NCBI GenBank assembly: GCA_932294295.1
Contig: OW028576.1
Coordinates: 44,184,247 to 44,248,246 of the forward strand
DNA length: 64,000 bases
From: Alitta virens
Taxonomy: Eukaryota; Annelida; Polychaeta; Phyllodocida; Nereididae
Reading direction: 5' to 3'
Shown here one piece after another: positions 31,262-45,897 of this stretch; position 1 is the stretch's first letter; every line of letters starts with the position of its first letter. Both the position numbers and the translations under genes were made by a program. Below the pieces are notes generated by a model. That model was not told where the DNA came from. It made no database searches and saw only the letters and a list, made by a program, of their open reading frames with translations.

Positions 31262-33679
31262 ATGACAGTGGCCCAAATCTATTGCATTTACTTCATTGTC
31301 TTCTTTATACTGATTACTGGGGGTTGGATCACGACAAACCAGGCATGGTACATCATGAAAACCGCTTCCCATCTTTTCAGATACAAACATACTACATATT
31401 TATAGTTTTTTTTTAGCATTTTCGCGGGTCAGCCGTCCACCGCTCTGACATGGGAAATACTCAATCAGTGTAAAGATGCCTAGTGGGCACCTCAGGGAGC
31501 CGCCAGTGTTTTTACCCGGTCAGGGAGCAAGTGTTGATTCAAATTCATTTATTGGCCCTGATAATAACAATATCATATTACAATTTACAAATATATATAT
31601 AGGCCAAAAACTTACAGGACTCTCATTACTGGGTATATGCCTTTATCCACTGTGAATGCCAAATGCAGATCATTGATTGGTTGAGAGCTGATAAATTTAC
31701 AATTTGGTCAAAACAGCCATGCCCACTCAACGGAGTAGGCATACCTCAGGACAAGCGTTTAATCCTCCGGATAACAATAACGACTGCGGTTGTTTCCAAC
31801 TTCATGACCCAGTTTGCAGAAATGATGGAGTCACCTGTGGCAACTCATGTGAGGCCACATGCAAGTAAGTAGATAGATAGATAGATAGATAGGCCCATAT
31901 TATTTAGTAGTAGGATGGGGTACGGGATGTCACACATCAGAGCCACCAAGTGTGGAGGTTTGATGTCAACAAAGCGATGTCGGTGATATTGATATAATGT
32001 TGATGCGATGTTGTGCCGATGGCAGCCAATGTAGAAATTTGGAATGCTATCTGGGCATCCATGAAATATATAAATTATCTAACTGCATTTTGTAATAACA
32101 ACCTTTCTCAGTATGTTATATGCTGATGGTTGGCTAAGGTGTGGATAGCTAAAGTTTGTACGTCAACTATGATTAATTAATCATAAAACGTGATAAAGAA
32201 ACTTGTTTATGTAAGGAATCATAAATACATAATTTTTGGCGATACTAATCAGAAATGCAGATGAGAGTGGGGCACCATGAGCCACTTTTTACTGGAGCTT
32301 GAAGTAACAACTGTACAGTCTTACTGTTAACGTCTTACTATTGTTAAACATCCTGCGACCAGGGGGCATCATGAGCCAGACTTTGGGCATCTTGAGCCAA
32401 CCAACAAACACCTGGAATTTGCTGACAGAGGCTTTAGTTTCTTCAATAGTGGCACAAACATGGATTGCCAAAGACTTAGAGCTATCAGCAATTAATTATG
32501 GACCATTATTCAGGGAATAATATGTTGAGAAGTTATCACTTTTATCTCAAGGTGTATGTTTTCTTTAGACAGTTATATTAAGAAATACCGATTAAATCCG
32601 TAACAAAATCTAAATAAATGCTGGGCCTGACTCCAATGATTGTCCGACAGTCCAGGGCAAATAAAAGGTTCCTTGGATAAAATTACATATAAAATAAACT
32701 ATTTTTTGTTTGAAAATGACCAAGCCAAAATGCAATAATGCCAAGCCCTGAAATATAAAAAAATGCCTGCATTTGCTATAATAAATGTATTTCATATTAA
32801 AGGTGTATTATGTAATTGAAGGTTCATAATTCAAATTTCCAAGTCAAGTAAAACCTTTGGTAAGGGATAATTGGAGGACAATTACATATTTAGAAAATAC
32901 ACTATGTGGCATGTTAAATTATTCTTATATATAATTAAAGGTCTGTAACATGTAATATTATGTTTTTAACTAGTTATTTTTGTTGCATTGCCAGGCTCAA
33001 TAGCCCCAGTGTAAGCTGGCTCAAGGTGCCCCACATGCAAATTCCATATAAAAACATAAGTGGTGTGATTTAGGTAAATCAAATTTCAATTGATATGTTT
33101 CAGGAATGTTGGAGTGCAGAGCCAGGGTAAATGCCAACAGGAAGGAAACATCGACTGTTTGTGCCTATTGAATTATGACCCGGTCTGGGGAATTGATGGA
33201 ACGACGTATGGAAATAAATGCCAAGCTCAATGCGGGTAAGTGTTGACAAGCGGCCCAGTGTAGCCTATAAGAAAGGAGACGTTTTTTGATGGCCGTACTG
33301 TACTTTGTGTCTCAAAGCGTATAAATCACTGAACGTACACCTAAATGTTGACAGATAGCTCAGTCTCATAGAAGATCAGACGTTTATTGTTGGTTTCGCA
33401 GTTAATTACAAAAAACTGCATTATGTTTTTTAAATTGAGATAAAATTAATGAAATTACAAGAGGTGGAACGAATTTATGACACAAATATTTCTGGATAAG
33501 ATAAGAAGAGATGAGTTGAGATGAGAAAGATAAGATGAGGTAAATTAAGATGAGATAACATGAGATGAGATAACATGAGATGAGATAAGATAATATGAGA
33601 TAAGCTGAGATAGATAATATAAGATGCTTAATTGTGATAAAACTTACTGATAATCCATAATCGTTTAATTTTCAGTTGA
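31262..33679 (+). CDS. Kazal-type inhibitor gene, U2 copy
   Basis: Exons 31262-31322, 31750-31864, 33104-33235, 33676 on (TGA 33677-33679). Domain 1 has Cys in place of Tyr in the conserved TYGN motif (codon 31836-31838), giving a seventh cysteine. Domain 2 again has DPVW, and the Glu before Cys6 of domain 1 is Lys. Confidence 0.7.
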
Positions 33680-35675
33680 GTCGCAGTTCAACGTGCTGGA
33701 GAATGTTAATGACTTTGGCTGGAAATCATTTTAAAATCAACATGAACCCCATTGAATGCACATTATGAATTGAATTGAAACCAAAATGAAATTCAATGGA
33801 AGTTTCACAATTTGGGAAAATGGAGGAGATGAAATGATTGATCAAAAATAAACAGAAGTTTTCAAAACCATTATGAAATTCGTAATTTGAATTTAATTTC
33901 ATATTATATATGACAGACATACAAATTGATAGCACACTTTTATTTAAACTCCATGACAGCATTATGACCAGTTTAGACAAAGGTGAAGTAGTAACACAAC
34001 ACCATGGAACAATTTCAGCTGATATGCAAACATTTAGTCTCAATAGTTTATAGAGTGTATAGGGGATTTGCGTGGGGATATTAGAAAAAGTGGGGTGAGA
34101 GTAGCGGAGTAGCCTAAATATCACTGCAGACTGCTACAATGTGTACCCTCTGGCATTAATACGACACAACTGAGTGGTTGCCTCGCTACTTTTCCTCCCT
34201 TTCCCTGCTACTAATCCCGCCCCCCCTTTTACAAAGTGTGCCATATGCATTGTTCGACTACAATAACATCATTAGTTATTAAAAAGAAAATAAAATTGCC
34301 TATAGTAGCCTTTTCTTTATTTCTCCAAGAGGACAATGATCTGATCTACTCTCCCCCCCCCCAGGATCTACTCTCCCCCCCCCCCCCCAGAAAAACTTTA
34401 TTTTTTTAACTATTAGCACACTAGGTTATACTGTGTGTGCAAAAGACATAGCATCATTTGTTTAATCAGTTTCCTCAGTGGCAATTATTTTATTTCACTG
34501 GTCTGTTTTGACAGATCAGGCTTGGACACCTCGTTAAAAACAGACCACTGACGATTGTGGTTTTCCTATATAAAATTTGAATTGAATTGTATTATTATTT
34601 AAGAAAATTAAGTACTGCTGGGCCTTTTCGACAATTAATCCCAAATAAAAATTTGAATTAAATTGAATTGAAGGCGGAAATGGTAGTCTAATTCGATGGA
34701 GATTTTTCATAATAATTGGTAGAAATTATTAAAACAAATTAGCAAAATCAGCAGAGTCGGAAGCTTCCTGTAACCATCTAAATGTTGTGAAATATTATCG
34801 AACAGTTATATGTTTTGACTGATGATGTTCCTGATATGAAAAAAGATGAACGCGTTGAAAAATTGTGTCACGTTTGCAGAAAGTTCCAACTGGTAAAACC
34901 TAAATATTCCATTTGAAACTTCTACTATATTTATTTATTTATTTATCTTTATTGACATGTGGTTTTACATTACAACAATACAAACATCAGACGTGGAAAC
35001 ATAAACCACCCAGCCCCATAAGGGCTTATATGTCACTCCATTTAAGTGCTTAAATACGTAGCGCCTAAATAAAAAAAAAGTAACTGTTTTCTTATTTCCA
35101 TAGCTTTCAGCAAAAAGTTAGCCAATTGTACCTGATATTCGTTATTAATAAACACATATTTTTCAAAATCATCCTACTCATCGAAATAACTATTACTGTC
35201 ACTAAATTATTTAAAAACTAGTTCTTATATCATTATAGGCATTACATACACATAGTACATGAAATTCATCTTCTATATTACTTGTAACAGAATTACAAAG
35301 TTTACAAACTCTGTTTACAAATTTCTCTTTTTGTTTTCATTAACTGATAACCTCAATTTTCTAGCTATCAAGTGCAATCCGTTGCTCCTGCTACTATATC
35401 GTATTGTTTTTCAAATGCTACTGGTCTAATTAATGCCAAGTCATTAATTTTAGAGATAAGCTGTTTGTGGCAGAAATAATATCAAAATTTATGATTCCAG
35501 TAATGATAATATCCTATGTGAAAACATTTACTTATATATTTTAATGTACAACCGACAGCTGCAAAAAATAGAAGAAAATAGTTTCATACTATTCTGTTAT
35601 CAATAATATGAGACAAGTCTCATTATCAATTTAATTAGGGTTAATGTAGGTGAAGCATAATTTAGCACAACCTAC

Positions 35676-35950
35676 CTGGAAAGCAACGCTCTCCGAAATG
35701 AATAGCTCTGCACTGACAGGGCCTTGAAATTTGTTAATTTTTTGATCACCCACAATTCATGCTAAATTGGTTTTAATTTTAATTTTTCTACGTTTCTTTA
35801 TTTAGTCTAGGCCCTAAATTAAGATAATCATAAAGCCCATATCAAATGACAATTCAGGAAATTCGTAACTTCTTACCCAAGACCATAAGACCGGAAGCCA
35901 TCTGGTGTTGCACTCCGACAATTCCTTGTGTTGATTTTGGGAACTTCTAC
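35676..35950 (-). pseudogene. Gene 2 remnant, exons b and a, U3
   Basis: Exon a 35877-35950 and exon b 35676-35722. The exon b frame is kept with Gly for Glu (HFGERCFP). Confidence 0.5.
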
Positions 35951-36071
35951 CTGAAAGGCAAGCTTTTTGCAACATCCACCAGGTGCAGACAATAGGCGAT
36001 GCATACACAGTGACATCTAGAGTGCCTATCAGCAACAAAACTCGATCTATCATTATGCGGCAGAAATATTT

Positions 36072-36740
36072 GGGATGTCCCTCGCTTTGTCATTTGTAGC
36101 TTCAAATTTTGTACACTATTCAATTGTTTATAACTCCTTTGCAGTAGGACAAGACAAGAAACTTGAAAAATTGAATGAAAGAGCAAAACGATTTGTGTTT
36201 ACTGACTATATAAAATCATACAATAACCTACTAAAAAAGACCGGTAAAAGAATGCTATATGTAACACGCAAGATTAACCTAGCCAAATTTGTTTACAAAG
36301 TACTTCATGAGATGTCACCACCAGTAGATAACTCCTTCTTCCCCAAACAAGTCACTCCATATAATATGAGAGATAACTTGAAATTAGTGAAACCATTATA
36401 CAACACAGTCCAGTATGGAATGAAATCAATTGCTTATCAAGGTCCTCTGGTGTGGTACATGTTACTCCATAACCTAAGGAAGAAGATTTCTTGCAATTTA
36501 AAGACTCATTAAGAAGAAGCAAAATTCTTAGTACCTGTCAATCTGGCAACTGTATTCTCTGTAAATAAATTCATTGTAATAATTTTTAATTTAACTACAT
36601 ATTTCATTTCACTCGCTCATTTGTAAATATTTCACCTTGTTTTGTTTTATTTTCTGTTGGCGAAAAGCTTTTAGCTTGTGTTGTATTGTTTTTATGTCAA
36701 CACCGACTTTAAATACATTTTTATCTTATCTTATCTTATC
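36072..36740 (+). mobile_element. Non-LTR retrotransposon tail, U3 copy
   Basis: Stops earlier than the U2 frame (actcattaag against actcatgaag). Confidence 0.75.
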
Positions 36741-37373
36741 TGCTTCTGTCTATTGGGACATTTAAAAACATAGACCGGAAGAGATTCACAAGTGTTCAAG
36801 CTAAAAAACCAAAACTGTGGTGCCTTTGATTATAGGATGACTCATGTGGATCAGGGCACCTTAACACTGTCTGTCGTCACCTAATAGCCAGGTGGCCTAA
36901 TTTTGGACATTCTTTGCTGTCAAAACATCCAACATTAACTATATTCCTCAATAGTGCTGCAGATCTGGAAAGCATCACAAACAAGATAAACCAAATAATA
37001 ATCAATGCTTTATTATATAAAGTTAAATATACAATTAAAGATGTAAAAATCATTCGAAGCCAAGAAACATATGCAGCCTCCAAATAGGAATGATTACTGT
37101 TATTAAGCGCCTCATTGTAGACCGAGTTTCAGTCGAGTGCTGCACTTGGCTGAAACTCAGTCTATCTAATTGGTAATCTGCCAATAGTGCTGTTCATTCA
37201 GTGAATAGCTGCATGTGCGACTTGAGCCGAATAATACATTTTTACAACCACAATATATTAGTAGAATAATATACATTAAAACACTATAATCTAAACTAAC
37301 AAACAATTTTAACAAAAAAATATTATTTATTTGATTTCATTGATAATGCTTTATGCTAAGTTGCCAGTTTGTC

Positions 37374-39602
37374 TTACAAAGCCTGAATCTCATGAACCAC
37401 TGGAGAGTAAAGTGTGCTCGATATTATCGGATGTTTGGCAAAGGGGACACCAAAAATTAATGCATCCACAGCTTCTGGATTTGGCATGTTGGAGAAAAGT
37501 ACCACCTGTGTAAATTTTAAGAAATGAAAGAAGTTAGTTATGTTCAAACAATACATACAATTGTTATAAAATACAATAATATGGGTCATTGTGGGTGACA
37601 CAGTTATACATTTTCTGATCATGGTGTGGTTGGTGTGGAAAAAGTACAGTATAGCGGACCCAAATTTATGACCTGATGTAGCTAGCCTTTTTTTCATGCC
37701 TATGACTTCATATCCCTGAATTCAGTGAATGACATCACAAAAAACCACCGCTCTTTTCATTTTCAAGACCAGACATCGTTTACTTTATTTATTTTTTATC
37801 GGGGGCTGCCGCCACCAAACCCCTGCTGTGCTATGCAAATATTATTCCTCTTCTGTCATAGAACAAATGTTGGCAAAAAAAGTGTTATTTTCTAATATTT
37901 AATGGACGCCAAATATGGGCATTCATTTGGGTCCGTTATACTGCACTATACCCATTGGTGCAAAGTTTGGCCTTTGACAGAATAAGGATCCTTATAATAT
38001 ATTTGCTACCTTATTTTTTCCTGTTCTGTCTTTTTAAGCTATGTTATGGCTCTACTGTAATGTAATGGTTCTACCTTAATGTAATGGCTCTACTGTAATG
38101 TAATGGCTCTACTGTAATGTAATAAGACCTACATAACTGCTGTAGGGATATAATTTTACCCTAAGTGGAGTAGCACACATGTGTCAAAAATTATGATTGA
38201 ATATGTACTCAATGTGTCAAGTCAAGATCATCTCTCTACTCTATTGGAGGGGAACTTTAAATGAAAAATATGAAATTCACTTACCCCTTTGGCTGTCACT
38301 GGCTTAAATACACGAAAATCAATCTCTCCTTTCAACCGGGGGACAAGACCTGTTTCTGCTTCTTCTTTCCAATGCTTAAGGAAATCTTCTATACCCATAC
38401 CTGCAATTATTGAAATGTAATTTTGAGACAATGCATTAATTTAAATACACGCAGAGTAATAAATGGTTAAAATGACTTCTTAAATAGATAAGACATCAGA
38501 TGTGATTTTAACACCGAAAGAGATGCTACTATTGAAACGTTATGAGGTAGATTGTTCCATAGTTCAGGGGCCACCTTACTGAAGGCCCTATCACCAAAGT
38601 AATATCTAGTTCTTGGCCCATGCAAAAGATTTCTTTCACTTCAACTCAACAAGAGAGTTGCTTATATAAGATAGATCGATCATTTACCTGGGTTGTTCAC
38701 ATATACTTCAACGTAGAATAGCCTCTGTGGATTCTTAAATGCAGAGGTCTGTTCATCACACAAACTTTTGTCGACCCCAAGAAGATCTCGGGCAAAAGCT
38801 TCGTATGTTCGCAAAAGCGTTGTCGTAACATTTACAAGTCCTTCAACTTCTTCGTTCAGTTGATCCATAATTTTCTGAACCTCATTGTTTTCAGCGATGA
38901 GTATTATTTTGTTTTGTCCTATGACCTGAAAATAGAAATGGCATATTAAAGTAAGGTATGTTTAGTACAATGACCGGCAATAATACAAGTGACCGAATAT
39001 TTACAATTGTACTGAATGGGTTAAAGAATGAAAATTTAACCAAGGATGCAAGACATTTGTGTTTAGCCATCCAAAAAGGATTGTGGTATGGCAATGTTCT
39101 TTTTTCAGTTTTTAACAGAAATATAGGATTTTCTAAATTAAAAACTTGTCATGTTCAATCAATATTTCCTTTTATAAACAAAGTGGGTGTGGTACATAGC
39201 CAAATGTGCTATGTGTGTTTTCCATGTGTTTGGATAAACACATGGAAAATGCATGGTTTTCACCTCATTTTGATTAGGCAAAAACCATGCATTTTCCATG
39301 CGTTTATCCTTCTCATGGAAAACACACATGGCACATTTGGCCATGTATATGGGAAAAGCTCAAAAATGTTATTTTTTTTCTGGGCAATATACTTTTTTAT
39401 AGTATATGTCAGTGAGGAATGCAACCCCTATCCTATCCTTAATTAATAACTGATTTTGCCATACCTTGAATCTAAGGGTACTTGGTGTAGTATTCGCGGT
39501 GACTATTCGTTCTACTGATGAGAGGACTGCGGAGAGCTTCATCCCATGAGTTTTTGATGATATCCCTTCCACCGGGACAATTACAATCAGAAAGTATGTC
39601 AT
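37374..39602 (-). CDS. Gene 1, U3 copy
   Basis: Exons 39465-39602, 38688-38925, 38285-38400, 37374-37505. The protein is the same as in U2. The only exon 3 change seen is silent (GCC for GCA before AAA GGG). Confidence 0.7.
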
Positions 39603-42600
39603 TCTGAAAATAATATTATTATCAGCACATTATGAAAATTGTCCAGTTTAATTTGTTGCAACTCTTCTCCGATGTTTCTTGACCGTACGTATTTTGAAAA
39701 TTTAAGATGTCTGAATCAGATACTCAAGATGATTTTTAGTAATGTAAATTGATGTAATTTGATAGAAAATACTATTTGTAAATGGTATAAAACATGTCCA
39801 TTATCAGTAAATATCAGTAAACTTGTCATAGTGCGAGCATTGAAGAATTATCTTGTCTAACCTCAAAATAAAACTTCAGAACACTCAATCAGCTACATCT
39901 TGATATCTTAAGACAGTAGATCATGCATCAGCCAAATGTCAATCGATATGAATTACTAAGATTCAGAAATCAGTCAACAATTTAATTGTCACTACCTGGT
40001 TATTTGGTTATCTATCGATCTATCTAATACCTTAGGTACTGCTATCAAGAAATGCACCATTTTTAAAACTCGTACACTGCCCTTCAAACATTGAAGGCCA
40101 TTTTGACCCAGTGGTTATGTGGTATATTTAGATATTACTGATGAGTGGACGGATTGGCCAGGATTAACGAGTGGTGTAAGTCACAAGTGAATTCTGAAGC
40201 CAATCTGTCCCCAAGTGAGGGAATATCTAAATATACCACATTTCCAGTTGCCAATGGGTCTTATTTGAATTGAAAATAACTTTATTTGGCAATTTACTTA
40301 AAACAAGACTACAGCATGATATTTTGTTATTTCTGGCATGATACATTTAAAATTATTACATATATTAGTATTTATACTTGCCAGGAGACACCAAAAAACC
40401 TCAATCGGTTGTGTTAGGGGCCACCTTAAATTGTTACAATATTAGAAAAAGAAAGAATATAATACGAGATAAATTAAAAACAAACAGAGAAAAAAGAAAA
40501 AATATATAAGTTTGGAAAAATATAGCAAGGAGAAAATAATAATAATAATATTATATGACATACAATATAGAAATACAGGTTAAATTTCTAATATTGCAAA
40601 CAATGATTATAACTTTTACAACTGATCTCTTCAGGTATAATGTTTACATATATTTACATTATTGAGGGATATATGCTCAATTATTTTTGTGGGATAAATG
40701 CTCAATTATTATTGTTGGATATATGCTCCATTATTATTGTGGGATATATGCTCAAATATTGTTTGTGGAGAGAGGTAGTGAATATAGGTTACTTCTATTC
40801 AAAATACAAGATGTAAGAGGCAAAATCTGTTATACTTACTTTGTGAATTCTTGTAGTAATGATCTTCACTACTCGAGCAATAACAGTCGTGTTGTAATGC
40901 AAGTCATGCAAGTATGTCTTATACAGTATGCAAGAAATGAATAACCCTTTGATTTGAATAACAAATACAGATCCAGCTTCAAAAGAGTATACAGCGTGAG
41001 ATAGCAGTCAGTGCATTGGAGCCTGACCGGCATTAGGGCTGCATTATATTCTTACAAAAAAATTGACAGACTGCTCAAGAATGGGGTCACTATATCATGG
41101 AGCATACAGCTATATCAGCAGAAAACTGTGTCTTTCAGTTACAATACATCATTTCATTAGAAATTAATGATTAAATGTTTTTTTGAAAATGATCACAGCA
41201 TATTTATCTTATGGGTGCCACCAAATTTCATTATGGAAATGCGTTGACCAATGGTCAGTGCAATTGGTAACACAAAGGTCTGTTCTAGTACTGGTCCCCA
41301 TTAAAATAACTAAACTTTAACACTGTGTGCATGGTGTCTGCACCTGATTCAGCCTAGGTAAAATTTTCTATGCAACACCTAATATTGTCTTTCAGTAAAT
41401 ACCATACATTACTACTTAGTAGGCCTATATTAGCTGCAGAGGGCAAATATTATAAACCCTGCTTCGAATGAGGTGCAGTCCACTTGTTCAATACACACCA
41501 GCGTAACCCCATGACATACTTAGTTGTTTGGATCCTAGATCTAAGTTAGACAATTTTTGTCCTTAATTGTTGATAGTTCACAGTCATGTAACATGGCAGA
41601 GCTGCATGCTTTTGTTTAGACAATAGATTACAGTTAGGCCTTGATATCGGCATGAAGAAAACAATAGATTTGTGTTGATTGATTTCAAATTAAATGACAA
41701 CAAAAGTTTTTAATGATACTTTGAAAAAATAATTTAACAAGTTTGTAGTATTCCTAGACTTTTCAAATATCCAACTTTAGCATGACTTCATATTCTGGAT
41801 GTTTCTTTGGGGGCTAGTTTATAAGGCTGAGTATAAAATACTGAGTTGGTCACTAGACCTTGCAGATTATTGAAGACATTATATTAACGATTGATGTTAT
41901 CACTGTGGAAAGTTTGCCATCTTACTGTTTTATTGAATTACATGGCTGGAGAGTCAGTTGGGACAAATACTCAATAAATTATACAATATCATTTAAAGGA
42001 CTGTGAAAGTAATATTACATCAGATTTCATGGACTTGGAAACTACACCTCAGATGTCGAGTGAATCCTGGACTCCCGTTGATCAAGTTTCCCAGGCAATG
42101 TGAGTTCTGGATTCACATGATGTCATCTAGGGTGTTATGAAAATTGCTCCCAAGAGCTGTCAAAGGACTGTTGTCCAGGAATGTTGACAAATTCTGTTCT
42201 ACATACATAAGGACCTCCAACAATGCACACAAAATAAATAAATCAGGGCTATTTAGACATCGGAATGTGAGTTGCAAATTATAGTAATAAATTTATTCTA
42301 TGTATTTGACAGGATATGCTATGATGCCAGTCGGAGGGCCTGTAATTAATAGAGGGCTGTCTTAATTACTAGTCAGAAAATTAAAAGTTTGAAATTCACA
42401 GCTCATTAATATGGTTTGATTATCTGAGTTCCAGTGAAATGAGATTAGGATTAACATCTAGATTTTAAATGATCCAAAACTTGGTCAGCTTATATGATTA
42501 TGACGCCCCTAGGAAAATGTAATGATGAGATGTTTGCACTTTCAGACTGCACCAGGTCAGTGCAGGTCACACCTATTTCAATTCTGTCAACAGGGCTAGC

Positions 42601-42879
42601 AAGTCAGGCTTGATTTGTTGCATGTCTGTCTCCAAACATTTGATTTCATTACCAATTTAACAATAACGTGTTTTATGAGGGCGACATGGCTTTTTGACAG
42701 CCCAAGAGACTGGTTGTTGGCCAAACAGAATCATGGTCAGCCCGAGCTTCATCAGCTAGGCCAACATGGACTGAGTCAAGCCGAGGATGCAGCCCAGAGT
42801 GTTCGCTACCACTGAGCTAAGCCCCTGCTTCTGATGTTCTATAAGCAACCAAAGTGAGTGAAATGTACCGACAACTCAC

Positions 42880-42995
42880 TTTTGTAGAAGCGACTGTTTT
42901 GAAACAAGGGTAGTCCAGATGACCCTGGTGCCTTCCTTGAGGTCCAGCTGTCGCCGCTTCCTTCCAGATTTTCATGAGCTCTTCCATCCCTATGC
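42880..42995 (-). pseudogene. Lone 116-nt gene 1-like exon, U3
   Basis: Frame and splice sites as in U1. Confidence 0.6.
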
Positions 42996-43479
42996 CTAGA
43001 TATACAATGAATATAACCTCATGAGTCCAACAATACCCTAGGCAAAAGTTACTATACTTGCAGATTTAGTACATCCAAACAATACTATCAACCAATAATC
43101 CCATCTTACGATGATTTTGACCATCATATGCCCACTATATATAGGTAGCATCTTAACATCTAGATTTTAAAATGTTAGTATCTTGACATCTTAACATCTA
43201 GATGTTAAAATGTTAGCATCTTCACATCTAGGCAGCATCTTGACATCTAGATGTTAAAATGTTAGCATCTTAACATCTAGGTAACATCTTAACATCTAGA
43301 TGTTAAAAGTTTAGCATCTTGACATCTAGATATTAAAATGCAACATATATCAGCATCTTGAGATCTAGATGTTAAAATTTAACATGTGCTAGCATCTCAA
43401 CATCTAGATGTTAACATGTGTTAGAATCTTGACATATAATTGTTAAAATCATGTTATTAAAGCTGGACTGTCATTCAGC

Positions 43480-45897
43480 ATGACAGTGGCCCAAATCTAT
43501 TGCATTTACTTCATTGTCTTCTTTATACTGATTACTGGGGGTTGGATCACGACAAACCAGGCATGGTACATCATGAAAACCGCTTCCCATCTTTTCAGAT
43601 ACAAACATACTACATATTTATAGTTTTTTTTTAGCATTTTCGCGGGTCAGCCGTCCACCGCTCTGACATGGGAAATACTCAATCAGTGTAAAGATGCCTA
43701 GTGGGCACCTCAGGGAGCCGCCAGTGTTTTTACCCGGTCAGGGAGCAAGTGTTGATTCAAATTCATTTATTGGCCCTTATAATAACAATATCATATTACA
43801 ATTTACAAATATATATATAGGCCAAAAACTTACAGGACTCTCATTACTGGGTATATGCCTTTATCCACTGTGAATGCCAAATGCAGATCATTGATTGGTT
43901 GAGAGCTGATAAATTTACAATTTGGTCAAAACAGCCATGCCCACTCAACGGAGTAGGCATACCTCAGGACAAGCGTTTAATCCTCCGGATAACAATAACG
44001 ACTGTGGTTGTTTCCAACTTCATGACCCAGTTTGCAGAAATGATGGAGTCACCTATGGCAACTCATGTGAGGCCACATGCAAGTAAGTAGATAGATAGAT
44101 AGATAGATAGGCCCATATTATTTAGTAGTAGGATGGGGTACGGGATGTCACACATCAGAGCCACCAAGTGTGGAGGTTTGATGTCAACAAAGCGATGTCG
44201 GTGATATTGATATAATGTTGATGCGATGTTGTGCCGATGGCAGCCAATGTAGAAATTTGGAATGCTATCTGGGCATCCATGAAATATATAAATTATCTAA
44301 CTGCATTTTGTAATAACAACCTTTCTCAGTATGTTATATGCTGATGGTTGGCTAAGGTGTGGATAGCTAAAGTTTGTATGTCAACTATGATTAATTTATC
44401 ATAAAACGTGATAAAGAAACTTGTTTATGTAAGGAATCATAAATACATAATTTTTGGCGATACTAATCAGAAATGCAGATGAGAGTGGGGCACCATGAGC
44501 CACTTTTTACTGGAGCTTGAAGTAACAACTGTACAGTCTTACTGTTAACGTCTTACTATTGTTAAACATCCTGCGACCAGGGGGCATCATGAGCCAGACT
44601 TTGGGCATCTTGAGCCAACCAACAAACACCTGGAATTTGCTGACAGAGGCTTTAGTTTCTTCAATAGTGGCACAAACATGGATTGCCAAAGACTTAGAGC
44701 TATCAGCAATTAATTATGGACCATTATTCAGGGAATAATATGTTGAGAAGTTATCACTTTTATCTCAAGGTGTATGTTTTCTTTAGACAGTTATATTAAG
44801 AAATACCGATTAAATCCGTAACAAAATCTAAATAAATGCTGGGCCTGACTCCAATGATTGTCCGACGGTCCAGGGCAAATAAAAGGTTCCTTGGATAAAA
44901 TTACATATAAAATAAACTATTTTTTGTTTGAAAATGACCAAGCCAAAATGCAATAATGTCAAGGCCGGAAATATAAAAAAATGCCTGCATTTGCTATAAT
45001 AAATGTTTTTCATATTAAAGGTGTATTATGTAATTGAAGGTTCATAATTCAAATTTCCAAGTCAAGTAAAACCTTTGGTAAGGGATAATTGGAGGACAAT
45101 TACATATTTAGAAAATACACTATGTGGCATGTTAAATTATTCTTATATATAATTAAAGGTCTGTAACATGTAATATTATGTTTTTAACTAGTTATTTTTG
45201 TTGCATTGCCAGGCTCAATAGCCCCAGTGTAAGCTGGCTCAAGGTGCCCCACATGCAAATTCCATATAAAAACATAAGTGGTGTGATTTAGGTAAATCAA
45301 ATTTCAATTGATATGTTTCAGGAATGTTGGAGTGCAGAGCCAGGGTAAATGCCAACAGGAAGGAAACATCGACTGTTTGTGCCTATTGAATTATGACCCG
45401 GTCTGGGGAATTGATGGAACGACGTATGGAAATAAATGCCAAGCTCAATGCGGGTAAGTGTTGACAAGCGGCCCAGTGTAGCCTATAAGAAAGGAGACGT
45501 TTTTTGATGGCCGTACTGTACTTTGTGTCTCAAAGCGTATAAATCACTGAACGTACACCTAAATGTTGACAGATAGCTCAGTCTCATAGAAGATCAGACG
45601 TTTATTGTTGGTTTCGCAGTTAATTACAAAAAACTGCATTATGTTTTTTAAATTGAGATAAAATTAATGAAATTACAAGAGGTGGAACGAATTTATGACA
45701 CAAATATTTCTGGATAAGATAAGAAGAGATGAGTTGAGATGAGAAAGATAAGATGAGGTAAATTAAGATGAGATAACATGAGATGAGATAACATGAGATG
45801 AGATAAGATAATATGAGATAAGCTGAGATAGATAATATAAGATGCTTAATTGTGATAAAACTTACTGATAATCCATAATCGTTTAATTTTCAGTTGA
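43480..45897 (+). CDS. Kazal-type inhibitor gene, U3 copy
   Basis: Exons 43480-43540, 43968-44082, 45322-45453, 45894 on (TGA 45895-45897). TYGN is normal here. Domain 2 lacks Cys3 and Cys6. Confidence 0.7.

Larger units (their letters stand above)
23438..35654 (+). repeat. Tandem unit U2
   Basis: 12,217 bp measured between the junction words gaagcataatttagcacaacc. The coding parts are intact except for gene 2. It shares some variants with U1 (the Leu and Cys codons in the SINE region at 30397-30597) that U3 and U4 lack. Confidence 0.95.
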
